Assembly: GCA_015179125.1 (NCBI GenBank)
Contig: WHVA01000574.1
Coordinates: forward strand, 1 to 64,000
Length of the DNA: 64,000 nucleotides
Direction of reading: 5' to 3'
DNA from: Gautieria morchelliformis
Lineage: Eukaryota > Basidiomycota > Agaricomycetes > Gomphales > Gomphaceae
Shown: positions 1 to 11,310 of the stretch, piece after piece
Layout: every line of letters begins with the position of its first letter
Position numbering within the stretch: position 1 is the first letter of the stretch
Made by a program: the position numbers and the translations under genes
The notes under the pieces: generated by a model
Databases searched by the model: none
The model's input: only the letters and a program-made list of their open reading frames with translations
What the model was told of the DNA's origin: nothing

Positions 1-3000
1 AGAGACCGAACATCAAAATTCGGTGACAGAATTTATTCTGATGTCTGGGGACCTGCAAGACACCTCACGATCGATAAGAAGTCATATTATGTCTCCTTTA
101 TCGATGATACTCAAGAGAATCGGTGATTTATCTCATGGCGAACAAATCAGAAGCATTCTCAAAGTACAGCTCTACGAGGCTTTAATGCTTCGACAGAGAA
201 ATGTGCACATCAAGGCACTTGTTTCGATCGAGGGGGCGAGTATACGAGCTCTGAATTCGAACAGCATCTAGCCAAACAAGGCACGAAGCATCAGTTGACG
301 GTACACGACACACCAGAGTCCAATGGTGTTGCAGAACGCCTGAACCGAACTCTCACTGAGAGAACTCGTGCCATGCTGCTAGAATCAGGCCTTCCTAAAT
401 ATTATGGGGCTATGCGATACAGCATGCCAATTATCTTAGGAACAGGACGCATACAAGAGCTCTACCAGATAAAACGCCCTACGAGATGATTCACCATGAA
501 AAACCGAATCTCAAAGACATTCACGCGTGGGGAACTGAAATTTACGTTAAAATCACTCAGGAGATAAATTGGCAACTCGTGCCAAGAGAGCTCGGTGGAT
601 AGGAATTTCTGCGCAGAGCCATGGTCATTATGTTTATTGGCCTGACTCGCACAAAGTTTCTGTCGAGCGGAACGTTGTGTTTGATTCAGAGATGAAGAAG
701 GGAAAGGTCCCAATCATTTCTATTGAGGAATCCAAGCTACCTACGTCTAAAGAAGAGAAGAAGGCCATTCCGGCATCAGTGCCTGTGCCGGTCGCTTAGT
801 CAGCGAAGAGGCAAAGATCGAAGAAATTGATGAAAGTGCACCAGAGGAATATCTTGAAAAGCTGCAACCTATTCAGGGAGTTGATGACAGACCTAGAGAA
901 GCTGAACCGATAAGGAGAAGCGAAAGGATCCGTCAACAACAAGTGCAGCCGGCCCCATCAGGTCCCGTAACAAGATCTCAAACCCAGAGACAAGCTGGCG
1001 CACATATGACTACGCTAGCTTACGAGGACATTGAGGACCATAAAGAAGTTTTATTCGACCAAGAATTATCCTCCGAGATTGATGGCATCAGTAGCTATGA
1101 GTGTGCCATCAGTGCGTTTCTAACCGACGGTCAAAACAATAACAAGGCGCCGGATTTGAGTCAAATTGAACCTAGCAATGCAGACGAAGCTCTGAATAAT
1201 CCTATATGGAAGAAATCAATGGACAAAGAGTATGAGGCCCTAATCGACAAAGGAGTGTGGGAACGAACCAAACCACCTCCTGGAGCCAATATTGTTGGCA
1301 ACAAATGGGTCTACCTTTGGAAGCGTAATCCAGAAGGGAAACCAATAGTACCTAAATCGAGAATGGTCGCCCAAGGCTTCACACAGAAGTTTGGAGTCGA
1401 CTATGATGAGACATACTCACCTGTTGCTCGGTTATCCTCCCTACGGATCATATGCGCCATCGCTGCTAGGAATGACTGGCCTATCCATCAAATGGACGTA
1501 GACTATGCATACCTCAATGCTACGTTGCCCGAACCTATTTACATGAAGCAGCCGTATGGATATGAGTCTGGAGACAAAGGCGAAGTGCTACTTTTGAAGA
1601 AAGCACTCTACGGCCTCAAGCAATCTGGAAGAGAATGGTATAAACGTCTAAGTGGTGAATTCCACAAGTTAGGATTCACTACGTCAGCCACAGATGGGGC
1701 TGTATTTTATAGACGTGGCGGAAAGGGGCATGTGATCATTGCAACAGCTGTGGACGACCTTACCATCACAGCTGAGAATCAATCAGTCCTGGACGAAGTC
1801 AAACGAGATCTTGCTCAGGTCTTCAGTATGAAAGATCTAGCGAGATTCATTGGCTATTGAATCTCAAAATCGAAAGAGACTGGCAGAAGAAGACCATTGC
1901 AATTTCACAACCTGCATACATCGAGAAGATCATCAAAAAATTTAATCTCGAAGATGCAAAGACTTATGCTACGCCTCTTGATCCAGCCATAAAATTATCT
2001 AAAGACCAATGTCCTTCTACAGAGAGAGGCAAGAAAGCCATGTCGAAGTTTCCATACAGGCAAGCTATAGGATCACTGATGTGGGCGGCTGTAGCCACTC
2101 GACCTGACATTGCATTTGCGGTGTCATTACTCTCGCAATTCCTTGAAAATCCAGGTGGCACACACTGGAATGCAGTCAAACGTGTCTTCAAATATTTGAA
2201 AGGCACGAAGCATTACAAGCTCACACTTGGAAGAAATCAAGACGGCTTGATGGGGTATTCAGATGCGGATTGGGGTTCACAGAGTCATAGGCGTTCGTAT
2301 TCGGCATACTTATTTCAGATTGATGGAGGCACTGTTTCATGGAGTTGCCAGAAACAGTCGATAGTAGCCCTCTCATCAACTGAAGCCGAATTCGTCGCCC
2401 TGACCCATGCGGGCAAAGAGGCTCTTTGGATGCGCCATTTTATTTCTGAAATATTCCAACCACTGAACAGACCCATCCAAGTTTATTCAGACAATCAATC
2501 AGCCATTGCCATCACGTATGGCACCCAACAACACACGAGAACCAAGCACTTCGACATCCGATTATATTTCCTTCGAGATATAATCAAAAATCAACAAGCC
2601 AAGCTCGTTTATTTGCCAACCGAACAAATGTTGGCAGATATCCTCACTAAAGGACTTCCTAGTCCTAGAGTGAAGATTCTCAACGAGCAAATCGGAATAT
2701 ATTAAGCTTGAGGGGGCGTGTTGGGTGCATTTATGCTCCTGCACCAAAATCAAGCATAATATATCCAATTTGTTGTGTGGCCTTCCAATTTCTTCTCACA
2801 TTGCTCTTGTATTATGCATCCATTTCTCTGGTTATTTTCGAAATTTTCCACTCATTTCTTATCTCTCTATTTCATCTTGTTATTCCTACTTTCACAAGCG
2901 GCTGCACCCAGCGGAGTCTGAAATGACTTCGACGCGCGAGCCCTTGGGCGCTAAAGGGCCGGGTAGTAGTACATGCGCAGTGGAACACATTTCCCCCTCT

Positions 3001-3225
3001 CTCAGTGACCACTAAATTCACTGAGAGAGGCAAGTAAATTAGTCTAGTAGTCTTTGCATTTATTAACCTAGAAATGCTCTGTAGTGAATTGATTTCTAGG
3101 TAGTGTATAATATATTTATAGTGACCACTAAATTCACTGAGAGAGTGAATTGATTTCTAGTCTATTCTTTTGAATAACAAGTCCATACCTACTGCCTATA
3201 ATTCCTGTCCTCTACACACGCAACA
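1..3225 (+). mobile_element. Ty1/copia-type LTR retrotransposon fossil, 3' part
   Basis: This is the 3' portion of a copia-class element; its 5' part lies left of the window. The order of parts is as in copia: end of the integrase core (near 300-400, with the ESNGVAERLNRT signature), reverse transcriptase (about 1200-1900, with RMVAQGFTQ, ALYGLKQSG and VDDLTI motifs), RNase H (about 2230-2640, with SSTEAEFVAL and ADILTKGL), then a purine-rich tract at 2708-2717 and the 3' LTR. The copy is broken by several interruptions, though the RT/RNase H region is well preserved, so it is probably moderately young. It abuts a tnp2-like transposase coding fragment at 3226, which suggests that it inserted into that gene. 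Confidence 0.9.
2719..3225 (+). repeat. 3' LTR of the copia fossil
   Basis: The LTR begins TGTTGGGTGCAT directly after the polypurine tract and ends ...CACGCAACA, giving about 507 bp with canonical TG..CA ends. It holds two copies of a short internal repeat with the core GTGACCACTAAATTCACTG (3004-3022 and 3120-3138). The candidate right-hand target duplication is ATCCT at 3226-3230; its partner is outside the window, so the exact right border is inferred from the CA end. Confidence 0.7.
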
Positions 3226-5755
3226 ATCCTTATGAGTAATTCCGACTTACCTGCCAGTCGGAAAACAGCTGGACTTGCTGGTCATACCTCAGAAGAATGG
3301 TTTTGTCCATTTTGCACACATCGATTCTCTTCGCTCATATCGTCAGAGTGTTTTGATCATTATAGTATGTACTCTATCTCTTGTGTGTGCCTTACAAATC
3401 TAAGTTACTTGGCAGAGTTTAAAGCCCGAGAGCCCTGGCGATTTATTAAATACTCTTTCCTTGCACACTTTACTTCACAGGCCATGAGAGATGAGATTGC
3501 TGTGCAACATGGAAAATGCTGGTCAGCATTTGATGCCCTTCCGGGTTGGATACCGTCGTTGTCTTCACCTCTCGAATGGATGCACATGGTTTATTTATGT
3601 ATGTGTGCTATACCTAATGGTGCTATGCTTTTATCTCATATTTGTAGGCCTTGTCAAACATCTGCTAAAAGGAATCCTACTGAACGGTGGGATGTTCAAT
3701 AGTAATTACAATGATGTAGACCCACCTCTGCAACGTTTTGAGGAAATACTCAACGCAGCTTGGTGGCCAGGCTCAGTCAGCCGGCCACCCAAAAAGGCAG
3801 GTTGCTCCTATTGTTACTACTACTTTTGACTGTCTTTTGCACAGGTTCTTGGAGGTGCCGGATCTCTAAAAGCTGATCAACTTCGGAATATGCTCACCAT
3901 ACTCCCGATTGCACTTTTTCACGCATGGAACATTGAGGGTGAGGTACCAGGATGCCCCACAAGCCAGAGCAAACACCAAGATTTCTCGAGCAGAGGCCTG
4001 AACCGATGCCTTGTTGGCTAAACACCGCAAAGCACATCTCGACGCTTCACACCCCACTCCTACAGCAGCCGACTACATAGCTGCACAGAACATGGAACGA
4101 AGTCATAATTATAAAGACCACTATGAGAGCATCCTATCATTTTGTGCAGCCCTGCAGATATTGGGCAATCGATCTATCACAAGTTATGAAGCTGCTCGTG
4201 GACTGGACATGCTATCGAAGGTGTTTCGCAAGTGGGCTTTGTGTTACGACCGTTCATTTCCGACTTCCGACCCTCAGTTCCACCACACCTTTCCGCCCCT
4301 CCGATATTTCCACAACACATTCCGCCCCTCCGATATTTCCAACATTCCGCCTCTTGTACATTTTCCTTGTCCTTTTGACTCTATTACTTGGACCCACCGG
4401 ACCCACCTCACCGTCCATCAAGACCATATATCCAGCCACCCTTGTAATTCGTTGCCAGATATGTTTTCCCGATCCCTTGTTCTTTGCCATTGTTCTACCT
4501 TACCCTGAACCCCCCTTGTAGTCCCATTGTTCCCAATAGTTAGTTCCCACGCATTGTCTACTCGACTTCCGCTTCCTCCGGAATTTGCTTAGTACCATAT
4601 CATTACCTGTTGTCTCAGCTCTTTGTATAAAACCCCTCATGTATGTCTGTTATTCTGCAATCAGATAATCGCCTTCGATACTTGATTTCCTTTGCTCCAT
4701 CTCCTGTTCTTAGCACAGCGAGTCTAGCAAGATCTCAGTCTCTCCGCCTTCCGCCTTCCGCCTCAGTTCCGACTCAAAGTTCTGACCAAACCTTTGGTTC
4801 AGTACTTTCCGCCTTCCGACTCAATTCCAAAATACTTAGGACGATAGTTCATTGGGGGCGCAACCTATAAGTTGAAGCCGCTGTCCTTTCCAGTTCCGAC
4901 TTAGCGGAAATCACGATACGTAACACTTTGATGAATTTACACATGACACCCTACTTCCATTTAGTAATTCAAGCCATTGATCCTATCACTCGATTTGGTC
5001 CTGTTTATGGATGGCACGTGTATCCATATGAGCGACACAATGGCAAGCTTGGCCGCTTCAATCATAACGGGCATGCAGGAGGCGAACTGGAAGCGACACT
5101 AATGCGTAGTTGGTGGAGGGGGCAGCTGGTAACGACTCTTGTAGCTTGATTCATCTACTTCATCATGGTGTTTACCTCTCACTGACAAGACTATTGCAGA
5201 TTCAACAGCTGAAGGATATCCCTGATAAGTCCATCGAGGACTTGGAATCTATCGCACTCCTTGAAGCAGAATTGAAAGGCCAGGACAAATTGGGAAGGTC
5301 ACGCGGCTCACTCGATGTCATGTTAGCAGCTATGCAAGCAGAGCATTCAGGAGGTATGTTCTTCAAATTTATCTTCCAAATTACTCACCCATGCAAACAT
5401 CCTGCCGGTCATGCCTTGCAGACAACATGTGCAATAATACAACCACTACTTCAAGCAGTCACGATGCCAGAGTTGCCATGGGACCCATGGTATGTAACCG
5501 GCTTCTCTCTCGCACTTTGTCACTGATATTACACCGATCATTTGTCAGGATGGCAGATCTGGGAACAGGCACCTGGATAGCAAATGAGTTTGGAGATCGC
5601 GAAGTCATTGACGTCTATAGGTTCTCTGGACACCTTGTATTATGTCCCCTACCCTTGCACGACCAGCTGTGGTGGATTACTGTGCCTCACGACCATGTAA
5701 GCAGCAGTCTAACCATGTTTGCATTATGTCTCACCCTAACCAAATGGTCATGGTA
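3226..5755 (+). pseudogene. tnp2-like (CACTA/EnSpm-type) transposase gene, split by a solo LTR
   Basis: Several exons encode parts of a tnp2-type transposase, a DNA transposon protein of the CACTA group. Visible landmarks are a Cys pair followed by PWRFIKYSFLAHF and LPGWIPSLSSPLEWMHMVYL (about 3420-3597), LVKHLLKGILLNGGMF (about 3650), a segment ending VFRKWAL at 4241, then MNLHMTPYFHLV, GPVYGWHVYPYERHNGKLG and IQQLKDIPDK (4931-5260). Likely introns are 3365-3415 and 3599-3647. The N-terminus is missing because the copia fossil abuts at 3226. A 684-bp solo LTR sits inside the coding sequence, and the frame continues exactly across it if one TSD copy is counted. At least one in-frame stop lies in the exon near 4005. 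The exons after about 5350 are uncertain. Confidence 0.75.
4242..4925 (+). repeat. Solo LTR (gypsy-like) with CTTTG target duplication
   Basis: This 684-bp block starts TGTTACGACC and ends GATACGTAACA. It is flanked on both sides by CTTTG (4237-4241 and 4926-4930), a perfect 5-bp target duplication. It has no internal coding region, so it is a solo LTR left by LTR-LTR recombination. It is rich in the TTCCG pentamer, like the gypsy element at 10822-17014, which suggests a related family. Orientation is not independently proven. Confidence 0.88.
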
Positions 5756-6297
5756 GTTCGGGCCCGAGCCCGACATTTATGATGAATTTCCCGAACATAG
5801 CAATCCAGGTGGAGAGTAATAACGATAAAGACATTAGTCTGTCATTTATAGTAAGTACTGTAATTATCATTACTCATGCCTGACATGCATCTGACCACCC
5901 ACAGATATGTACACTTATGTATTGCTTCATGGTGACCACAACCAATGTAGTGTCTCGAAAGTCCTGCAACAATTCAACAACATACTTTATCTGTACTGCA
6001 CCAAGTGTGAAGCCTTGTCTCATTTCGTTCTTTTCCTACATGACTAAGCTCTTTCTCTCGCTCCACTGTCGGACAAGCTGAAAGTGCACCAAGTGCAATG
6101 CCTGACCTAGGTACGGTCTAACCTCAGACATGACCTAGGAGCGAGTGTCGCCAGCATTGCGGCACACTGCCCCAATGACAACGGCACTGACTGGGATGTC
6201 ATGCGTGCACTACCCAAGGATGGCCGCGGCTATGTCAACAATCTTCTCTTCCCAAACCACCACCACCCCCTCGAGCCCACTGCTATCAGCCACAGCT
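5756..6297. other. Stretch without a confident gene
   Basis: This lies between the transposase remnant and the SUR2-like fragment. An open plus-strand segment at about 6124-6290 reads as a plausible peptide containing ASVASIAAHCPNDNG and competes with the SUR2 frame that starts at 6298. I could not place it in a family. Nothing else is recognisable. Confidence 0.5.
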
Positions 6298-6969
6298 ATG
6301 TCTGAGGATATTTTACGCACGATGAAAATCTACTTTTCAAGCCTCGCACACACCATGTACTGGTGGCTCATACCTATTGCACAAGTTATTATAGCCTTGT
6401 GAGTCGGGTTCTTTGTGCTTAGTTATCGTCTCCTATGACCGTTACTCACAGATTTATCCTCAACGTCAGTACTTCCTCCATCGCACGTTCCACGAAGTGC
6501 CGTTCTTCTACAAGCACTTCCACTCCATGCACCATCGTATCTACGTTCCCTACGCATTCGGATCGCTCTACGGGCACCCATTCGAACGCGCTATTCTTGA
6601 CGGACTCAGTGGGATAATCTCGTTCTCCCTTACCAGGATGACGGCTCGACAAGGCATCCTTCTATTTACCTTCACCACATATAAGACTGTTGAAGATCAC
6701 TGTGGATACTGCTTCCCATGGCACCCTATGCACATGCTGTTCGGGAACAACCAGAGTATCACGATGTTCACCACCAGGTGGGCAGCGTACTGCTGGTGTA
6801 TGATTCGTCTCTAACGTGTTGAATCTGTGTACAGCAAGCTGGCATAAAATACAACTACTCACAGCCCCTGTTTATCCACTGGGATGTCATTCTCGGCATG
6901 CGTATGACTATGGAAGAGCTGCATGCGAAGCAGGGGACCTCAAAGCAGAAGCAGACCAAGTCTCAGTGA
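6298..6969 (+). pseudogene. Sphinganine C4-hydroxylase (SUR2-type fatty acid hydroxylase), partial
   Basis: This encodes most of a SUR2-like di-iron hydroxylase, the ER membrane enzyme that adds the C4 hydroxyl to sphinganine to give phytosphingosine. The three His boxes of the family are visible: HRTFH (about 6482), HSMHH (about 6523) and HDVHH (about 6760), plus VPYAFGSLYGHP and DHCGY. A hydrophobic segment, MYWWLIPIAQVIIAL, precedes them. Introns fit at 6399-6451 and 6778-6834, and the end YSQPLFIHWD...KSQ with stop at 6967-6969 matches the usual C-terminus. The N-terminal membrane region is missing. A one-base frame change lies near 6750 between FGNN and EYHDVHH. Because introns are kept, this is a DNA-level copy rather than a retrocopy. 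Confidence 0.82.
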
Positions 6970-7094
6970 GCCCCACACAATATACGATCTATACTGCCGT
7001 AGCTGGCCACTGTGGCACCATTATTGTAGTCCCAAAAAGTATGATGATATTGGTGTATTATTGGCATAATTACCTCTCACTCATTATTCTGCAG

Positions 7095-7517
7095 GTACTA
7101 GACATTCTAAAACCATTGAACAATAAACGACTAATCGAGGGCGAACTGGAAGGATTCGGAATTCGTCTCAACAAGAAACCCCCATCAATTATTGTCCGCA
7201 GTCAAGACAAAGGAGGTGTATCTATGACATCGGCATGGTATGCATTTTCTTTTGACTCTGAGGCCCTAGGCATTGCGATATCAAACACCGTACCACTTAC
7301 TAACATAGATCAAGACGAGATCAAAGCGGTACTCAGCGAATTTAGGATCAGTAATGCCGATGTTGCGATTCGAGAGCCCAACTGCACTGCCAACGATCCA
7401 GTGGATGTTATAGAAGGAAATCAGCTGCGTGCTCTTCTAATACTTACTTTTATGTTTTCTCATTTAGGCTCAGCGTCTATACCGGCAGTGTACGTGTTGA
7501 TGTATGTGTTGAACAAG
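7095..7517 (+). pseudogene. DRG1-type developmentally regulated GTPase, internal fragment
   Basis: The segment VLDILKPLNNKRLIEGELEG, FGIRLNKKPP, KGGVSMTSA, then TVPLTNIDQDEIKAVLSEF and DVIEGN and IPAVYVL...NK matches the middle of the DRG1/Rbg1 family. That family is cytosolic GTPases that bind ribosomes and their Dfrp partners. Only the region between the G3/G4 area and the NKxD motif is present. The N-terminal P-loop and the C-terminal TGS domain are absent. Introns appear to be retained around 7240-7300 and 7430-7470. A short tandem duplication lies in the last exon, and the fragment stops right after the NK of the NKxD motif, at an exon end. It is not functional as a GTPase. Confidence 0.75.
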
Positions 7518-7551
7518 GTTCGAACATCCTAAGACATTCGAACATCCTAAG
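7514..7551. repeat. Short tandem duplication
   Basis: TTCGAACATCCTAAGACA occurs twice in a row at the broken end of the DRG1-like fragment. It may mark a rearrangement junction. Confidence 0.7.
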
Positions 7552-7640
7552 ACACGCACCTGCCTCTGGATGCAGAGCTCGTCTTGCACAAATGGCAGAT
7601 GCTGGTGCACTGTTTTATACTTGTCTAATATATCCTTTAG

Positions 7641-8466
7641 CTCAACGCATAATAGTCGTATCGAGCGCCTGTGGGTTGAGGTTGGGAAACAGTTTGTTCG
7701 CCAGTGGCGAGGGTTCTTCTTGCGTTTAGAACGATTGCATGGACTCGACCGTGATAACCCCCACCACCTATGGCTCCTACAATATCTTTATTTGGATCTC
7801 ATCAATGCCGATTGCGATGCGTTTGCGCAGGATTGGAACCTGCATCCGCTATCAAGTCAAAGCAATCAAACCCCACTGGTTTGTCTCATTGTTTGTACAG
7901 GCAAGATATGACAGGATCTGCGATTCCTTAACGAATCGCTTCATGGAAAGGCCATAGATGTGTTCGAAGATGTCCATCCCGATCTTTTGCAACGTTACCA
8001 CAGTGTGCTTGGCAACCCAATTCACTGGGGATCCCAGCAAACAGGTGCTGGATATCTGTCAGGAGAAGAAGAATCGGGTGCGGATGTCACTACTGTATCT
8101 GATGGAACCGATCCTGGGTCTGACATCGAGGAGTCAGAACAGACCACATTATGGCAAGCTATCTCCTCCCACATCTCTGCTAACGTTAAGCATGAAGCCA
8201 TTAAGTGCCCCCGACATCGCTGTCCATTTGATGATCCGACATACGTCCCACTATTTGATGCGGCACTACGTGATGTTCAAGCAAGCGGCCTTATCCCTTG
8301 CCGGGTATGGCCTCGATGTGTTGGAATGGGATGGAGGGGAATACCCAGCTTCAGAGCTGATCAGGTTTGGGCAGAAGAAGGAGATAATTGTGGATTTACC
8401 CTTGGCGATTTGCATGCCTCGGGCACTTGCTTGGGTTCATGGTCTGTATGCCATGAATGCATTTAG
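7641..8466 (+). pseudogene. C-terminal half of an integrase-core-domain protein common in Agaricomycetes
   Basis: The first exon (7641-7878) carries STHNSRIERLWVEVGKQF, LERLHGLDRDNPHHLWLLQY and NADCDAFAQDWNLHP. These are typical of a fungal family with an integrase (RVE-type) core found in many dispersed copies. An intron fits at 7879-7914. The second exon (7915-8466) runs DLRFLNESLHGKAIDVFEDV, VHPDLLQRYHSVLGNP, then an acidic linker and a C-terminal domain ending HVCHECI. The catalytic N-terminal half is absent, so it is a remnant. It lies on the same strand as its neighbours. Family membership is from remembered pattern; the exact superfamily is uncertain. Confidence 0.6.
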
Positions 8467-8639
8467 AGAACGTATTTCCAACGAGTAGATTGTTTTGAGC
8501 GTATTTCAAATATATTAGCTCTCCAAGCCTTTGTTCACTGTGGGTAGTCAAACCAATACTTATAATAGTGTCCAGATGATCAACAGCACACCATAACACG
8601 TCGCGCGGATAGATCACATGACTTTTAACTCTCTCCTGA

Positions 8640-8714
8640 CGTATATATTTCTCGAGTCATGCGTTATTCTTCCAGCTGCTTCCACCACTCGCCCTCTCTT
8701 TCGTTTTCATCATC
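8640..8714 (+). promoter_or_regulatory. Candidate promoter and leader of the 8715 gene
   Basis: A TATATATT box at about 8642 is followed by a pyrimidine-rich leader (CTCTCTTTCGTTTTCATC) directly before the ATG at 8715. This is the usual look of a fungal core promoter and 5' UTR. It is based on motif and position only. Confidence 0.35.
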
Positions 8715-10107
8715 ATGGTCAAAGCTTCAAAACATACCAGCAAGGCAAAATCTAACCCCAAGAAGACCTCGAGTCCCCATCCTTCATATAAAGAACGCCA
8801 CAAGCTCTACATGCAACAGCTGGAGGATGCGAAGGGTAACAAGCACAAAAAGAAGGCCGCTGGAAAGAAGAAGGTCATCGCCCATGATTCCGAAAGTTCT
8901 GAAGTTGGCAGTGATGCGGAGGATTTCGAAATGTCTTCCGGTATGTGAGCCCTTTAATGTGGTGACAAGATATTTCACAATATTATGTGTTTCAGACAGT
9001 GAACCCAAGCAGCAGACGAAGAAAAAATCCAAAAAGTTCCGCAAATACCGTGAGCTATTATTATACTCTACCAAGTGCTCGAGACTGACGCATACATACA
9101 CCCATAATCTGAATCTGATTCTGATTGTTCTGACAGCGACAGTTGCTCCCACCAATACAAGCGTAAGCACAAGAAGATATGAGCCCTGATCCCTAAGCCG
9201 TTCGGGGCTGCTGGAAAGAAAGGGACAGGTGAACACGGGAGTAAAGGGTATAACCTCAAGGAACATATGGGCTTGGAGAGCGATGACGCAAAATACTTGG
9301 ACATCAGGGTACGTACGCACGTACTATGAATGGTCATTACTGATTGTTTTGACCTCCTATAGGCTGCAGTCCGCGACGAGGTTGCTGATTATCGTCTTGA
9401 GGGCAGAAAGCGTAAACAAGACCCCCAGAACGTCGCATCAATCTTGCGCTCAGTAAATAATTCATCTACATGATGTTATTGGGGCTTTCTAATTCAGTAT
9501 CATAGGTTGAGAAAAGATTCCCGGAGTTGAAGCAATACAAAAACTCGTGGCCCATCGAAGCCATGATCACCTCGGTTCTTTGCAACAAGAGCGACTACCA
9601 GAGGAACAAGGAACAATACAGGAAGGCCGCTCATGCCCGTGTGCGCCGTCAGGAACAACAGGAACGACAAGAACGACAGGAACAGCACGAAGAGGTATAT
9701 ATTAGTTATTATATTAGTTATTATAATAATTAATTGCTAATATATATTGTGTTTGGCAGGTCCATGTGAGCCTCAAAGCAAATGGAGAAGAACGTGCCAA
9801 CGCCACTGTGCCACAAGAGGATCAGGCACAAGAGTCGGCTGTGCACAGTAATGATGCAGGTGATGCTGAGGACGAGCAGGGTGATGTGGAAGATCAAGGG
9901 GAAGAGGACCACAAAGTGCTGGGCATTTATTTGTGCCCTGCTGATGATCTCATGCTAAATTTCAATGTGCAGCAAAGTTCTTCCAAAGACATGAGTCAGA
10001 CGCTGAGTGATTCTGACTCGTATGCACTTGAGTCCGATGCTGCCACTTGGTCAAAAGGGAACAAGCCCAATGCCAAGAAGGAGGGATTGAAACCCGTCAA
10101 CAATTAG
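8715..10107 (+). CDS. Lys/Arg-rich protein of unknown function, multi-exon
   Basis: The N-terminus MVKASKHTSKAKSNPKKTSS is very basic, and then Ser/Asp-rich stretches alternate with KKK runs, as in nuclear proteins. Fitting exons are 8715-8940, 8996-9049, a poorly resolved part around 9137-9308, then 9363-9452, 9506-9694 and 9760-10107, with the stop at 10105-10107. Exon 9363 encodes AAVRDEVADYRLEGRKRKQD, and exon 9506 encodes VEKRFPELKQYKNSWPIEAM, a module I recall from many uncharacterised Agaricomycete proteins. A Gln/Arg/Glu coiled-coil-like run and an acidic, Ser-rich tail follow. I do not know its function. It may accompany mobile elements, since members of this type are numerous. The exon near 9137-9180 reaches a stop, so either the model or the gene is imperfect there. 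Confidence 0.55.
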
Positions 10108-10677
10108 GTATGCATGTCCCCTCTATATCGCTTCTAAGTCATATGATCCCTCTTTGCCTGCTGCTGATAGATCGCTCTTGCTACGGGTCTCAATCGCCAC
10201 TCGCTGTTCACTGTGTTCATCCTTGCCTCATCACATAGATATGTGTCTGATGCTTCGTACTGTTAATTGGCTTCCGTTGCTCAAAAATAGTTTTTTGTGC
10301 ATTCATTGAGTGCGCCATGAGCGATCTTGAAAAATTATAAGTGTGCGAACAACGGGGATCCAGGCCTTCGAGCACTGAAATTCTCCTGATAACTATGTTG
10401 AGTATGTAGGAAGTTCCTATGGCACGGAAACTAAGTGACAAAACCACTGAAAATTCTACTCATCCAACCACTTAAAATAATTTCATTGGTTTGTTTCAAT
10501 GGGGGCTGTTTCAGTACTAAAGGTTTTCAGTTTGTTTCGCTATCCACAGTGATCCAGAGATTACCAAGTTCACCGAGACTTGCTCAAGCCGAATGTGATA
10601 ATACAAAAGTATAGTGTAAACGAAAGTTTTTTTAGTATCGCTTTTTCCTCACACCACGTATATCCTCCCCCTCTCAT
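10108..10677. other. Intergenic stretch, nothing recognised
   Basis: This is the spacer between the two unknown genes. The last part is a CT-rich leader (CCTCCCCCTCTCAT) before the ATG at 10678. I see no other gene or repeat. Confidence 0.5.
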
Positions 10678-10821
10678 ATGGCTCCTGTGTTGTCGAAATG
10701 TTCTCGCGTGCAGGTCACTGACGAATCTGAAATCAGGTGCCGCTGCCCGATGTTTGTCCCCAAAATAGGATTGGCGACCAGCGAAGATGACGCGGACAAC
10801 CTATGTGACGAATGTGCCCAT

Positions 10822-11310
10822 TGTAAGGGCAACCCTGGCTGGTTGTGGAGATCACACTACCACACAACTGACAAGGGGAAATCCAAAGTATGTACAAATG
10901 AACAGAGTATACAAGAGAGGGGATTCTCACCTGAAAAGGGGAAATCCAAAGAGAAAAGTCTAAGGACCCCCAATGTCAGCGAGCCCGTATTATACTACAC
11001 TGCGCAGCCAGGGACAACACTTGGCACCCACCATCAACCCTGCATCTCCCTGACCACCCTGACCCTTGATCGACCCTTGATGCCACCTATTACGCGAGTC
11101 GCTTGATTTCGACACTGTTCCGAGAGTGGAAGTCGGAAATTAGAGTGGAACTGGCGAGGCGAACAGAACTGGTGGAAGTTCTCCCAGAAGCGGAATCATT
11201 TCCGAAAGCGGAGGCGGAGATGGAATCGGAACCGGAAGCGGAGTCGGAAATAGAGTCGGAACTGGGTGTGGTGTCAGAACTGGAAATGGAAAACAGGGTG
11301 TCCCCTGACA
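10822..11310 (-). repeat. 3' LTR of the gypsy fossil
   Basis: The ends are TGTAAGGGCAAC and TGTCCCCTGACA as read on the plus strand, 489 bp in all. It is longer than its partner because of a 63-bp extra block (10873-10935) bordered by a 16-bp direct repeat, AAGGGGAAATCCAAAG. It is dense in CGGAA/TTCCG pentamers. Confidence 0.9.

Noticed and set aside
3226-5755. Integrase or retroelement origin for the tnp2-like gene
   Set aside because: The LPGWIPS..SPLEWMH and GPVYGWHVYPYERHNG motifs belong to CACTA-type tnp2 proteins, not to integrases.
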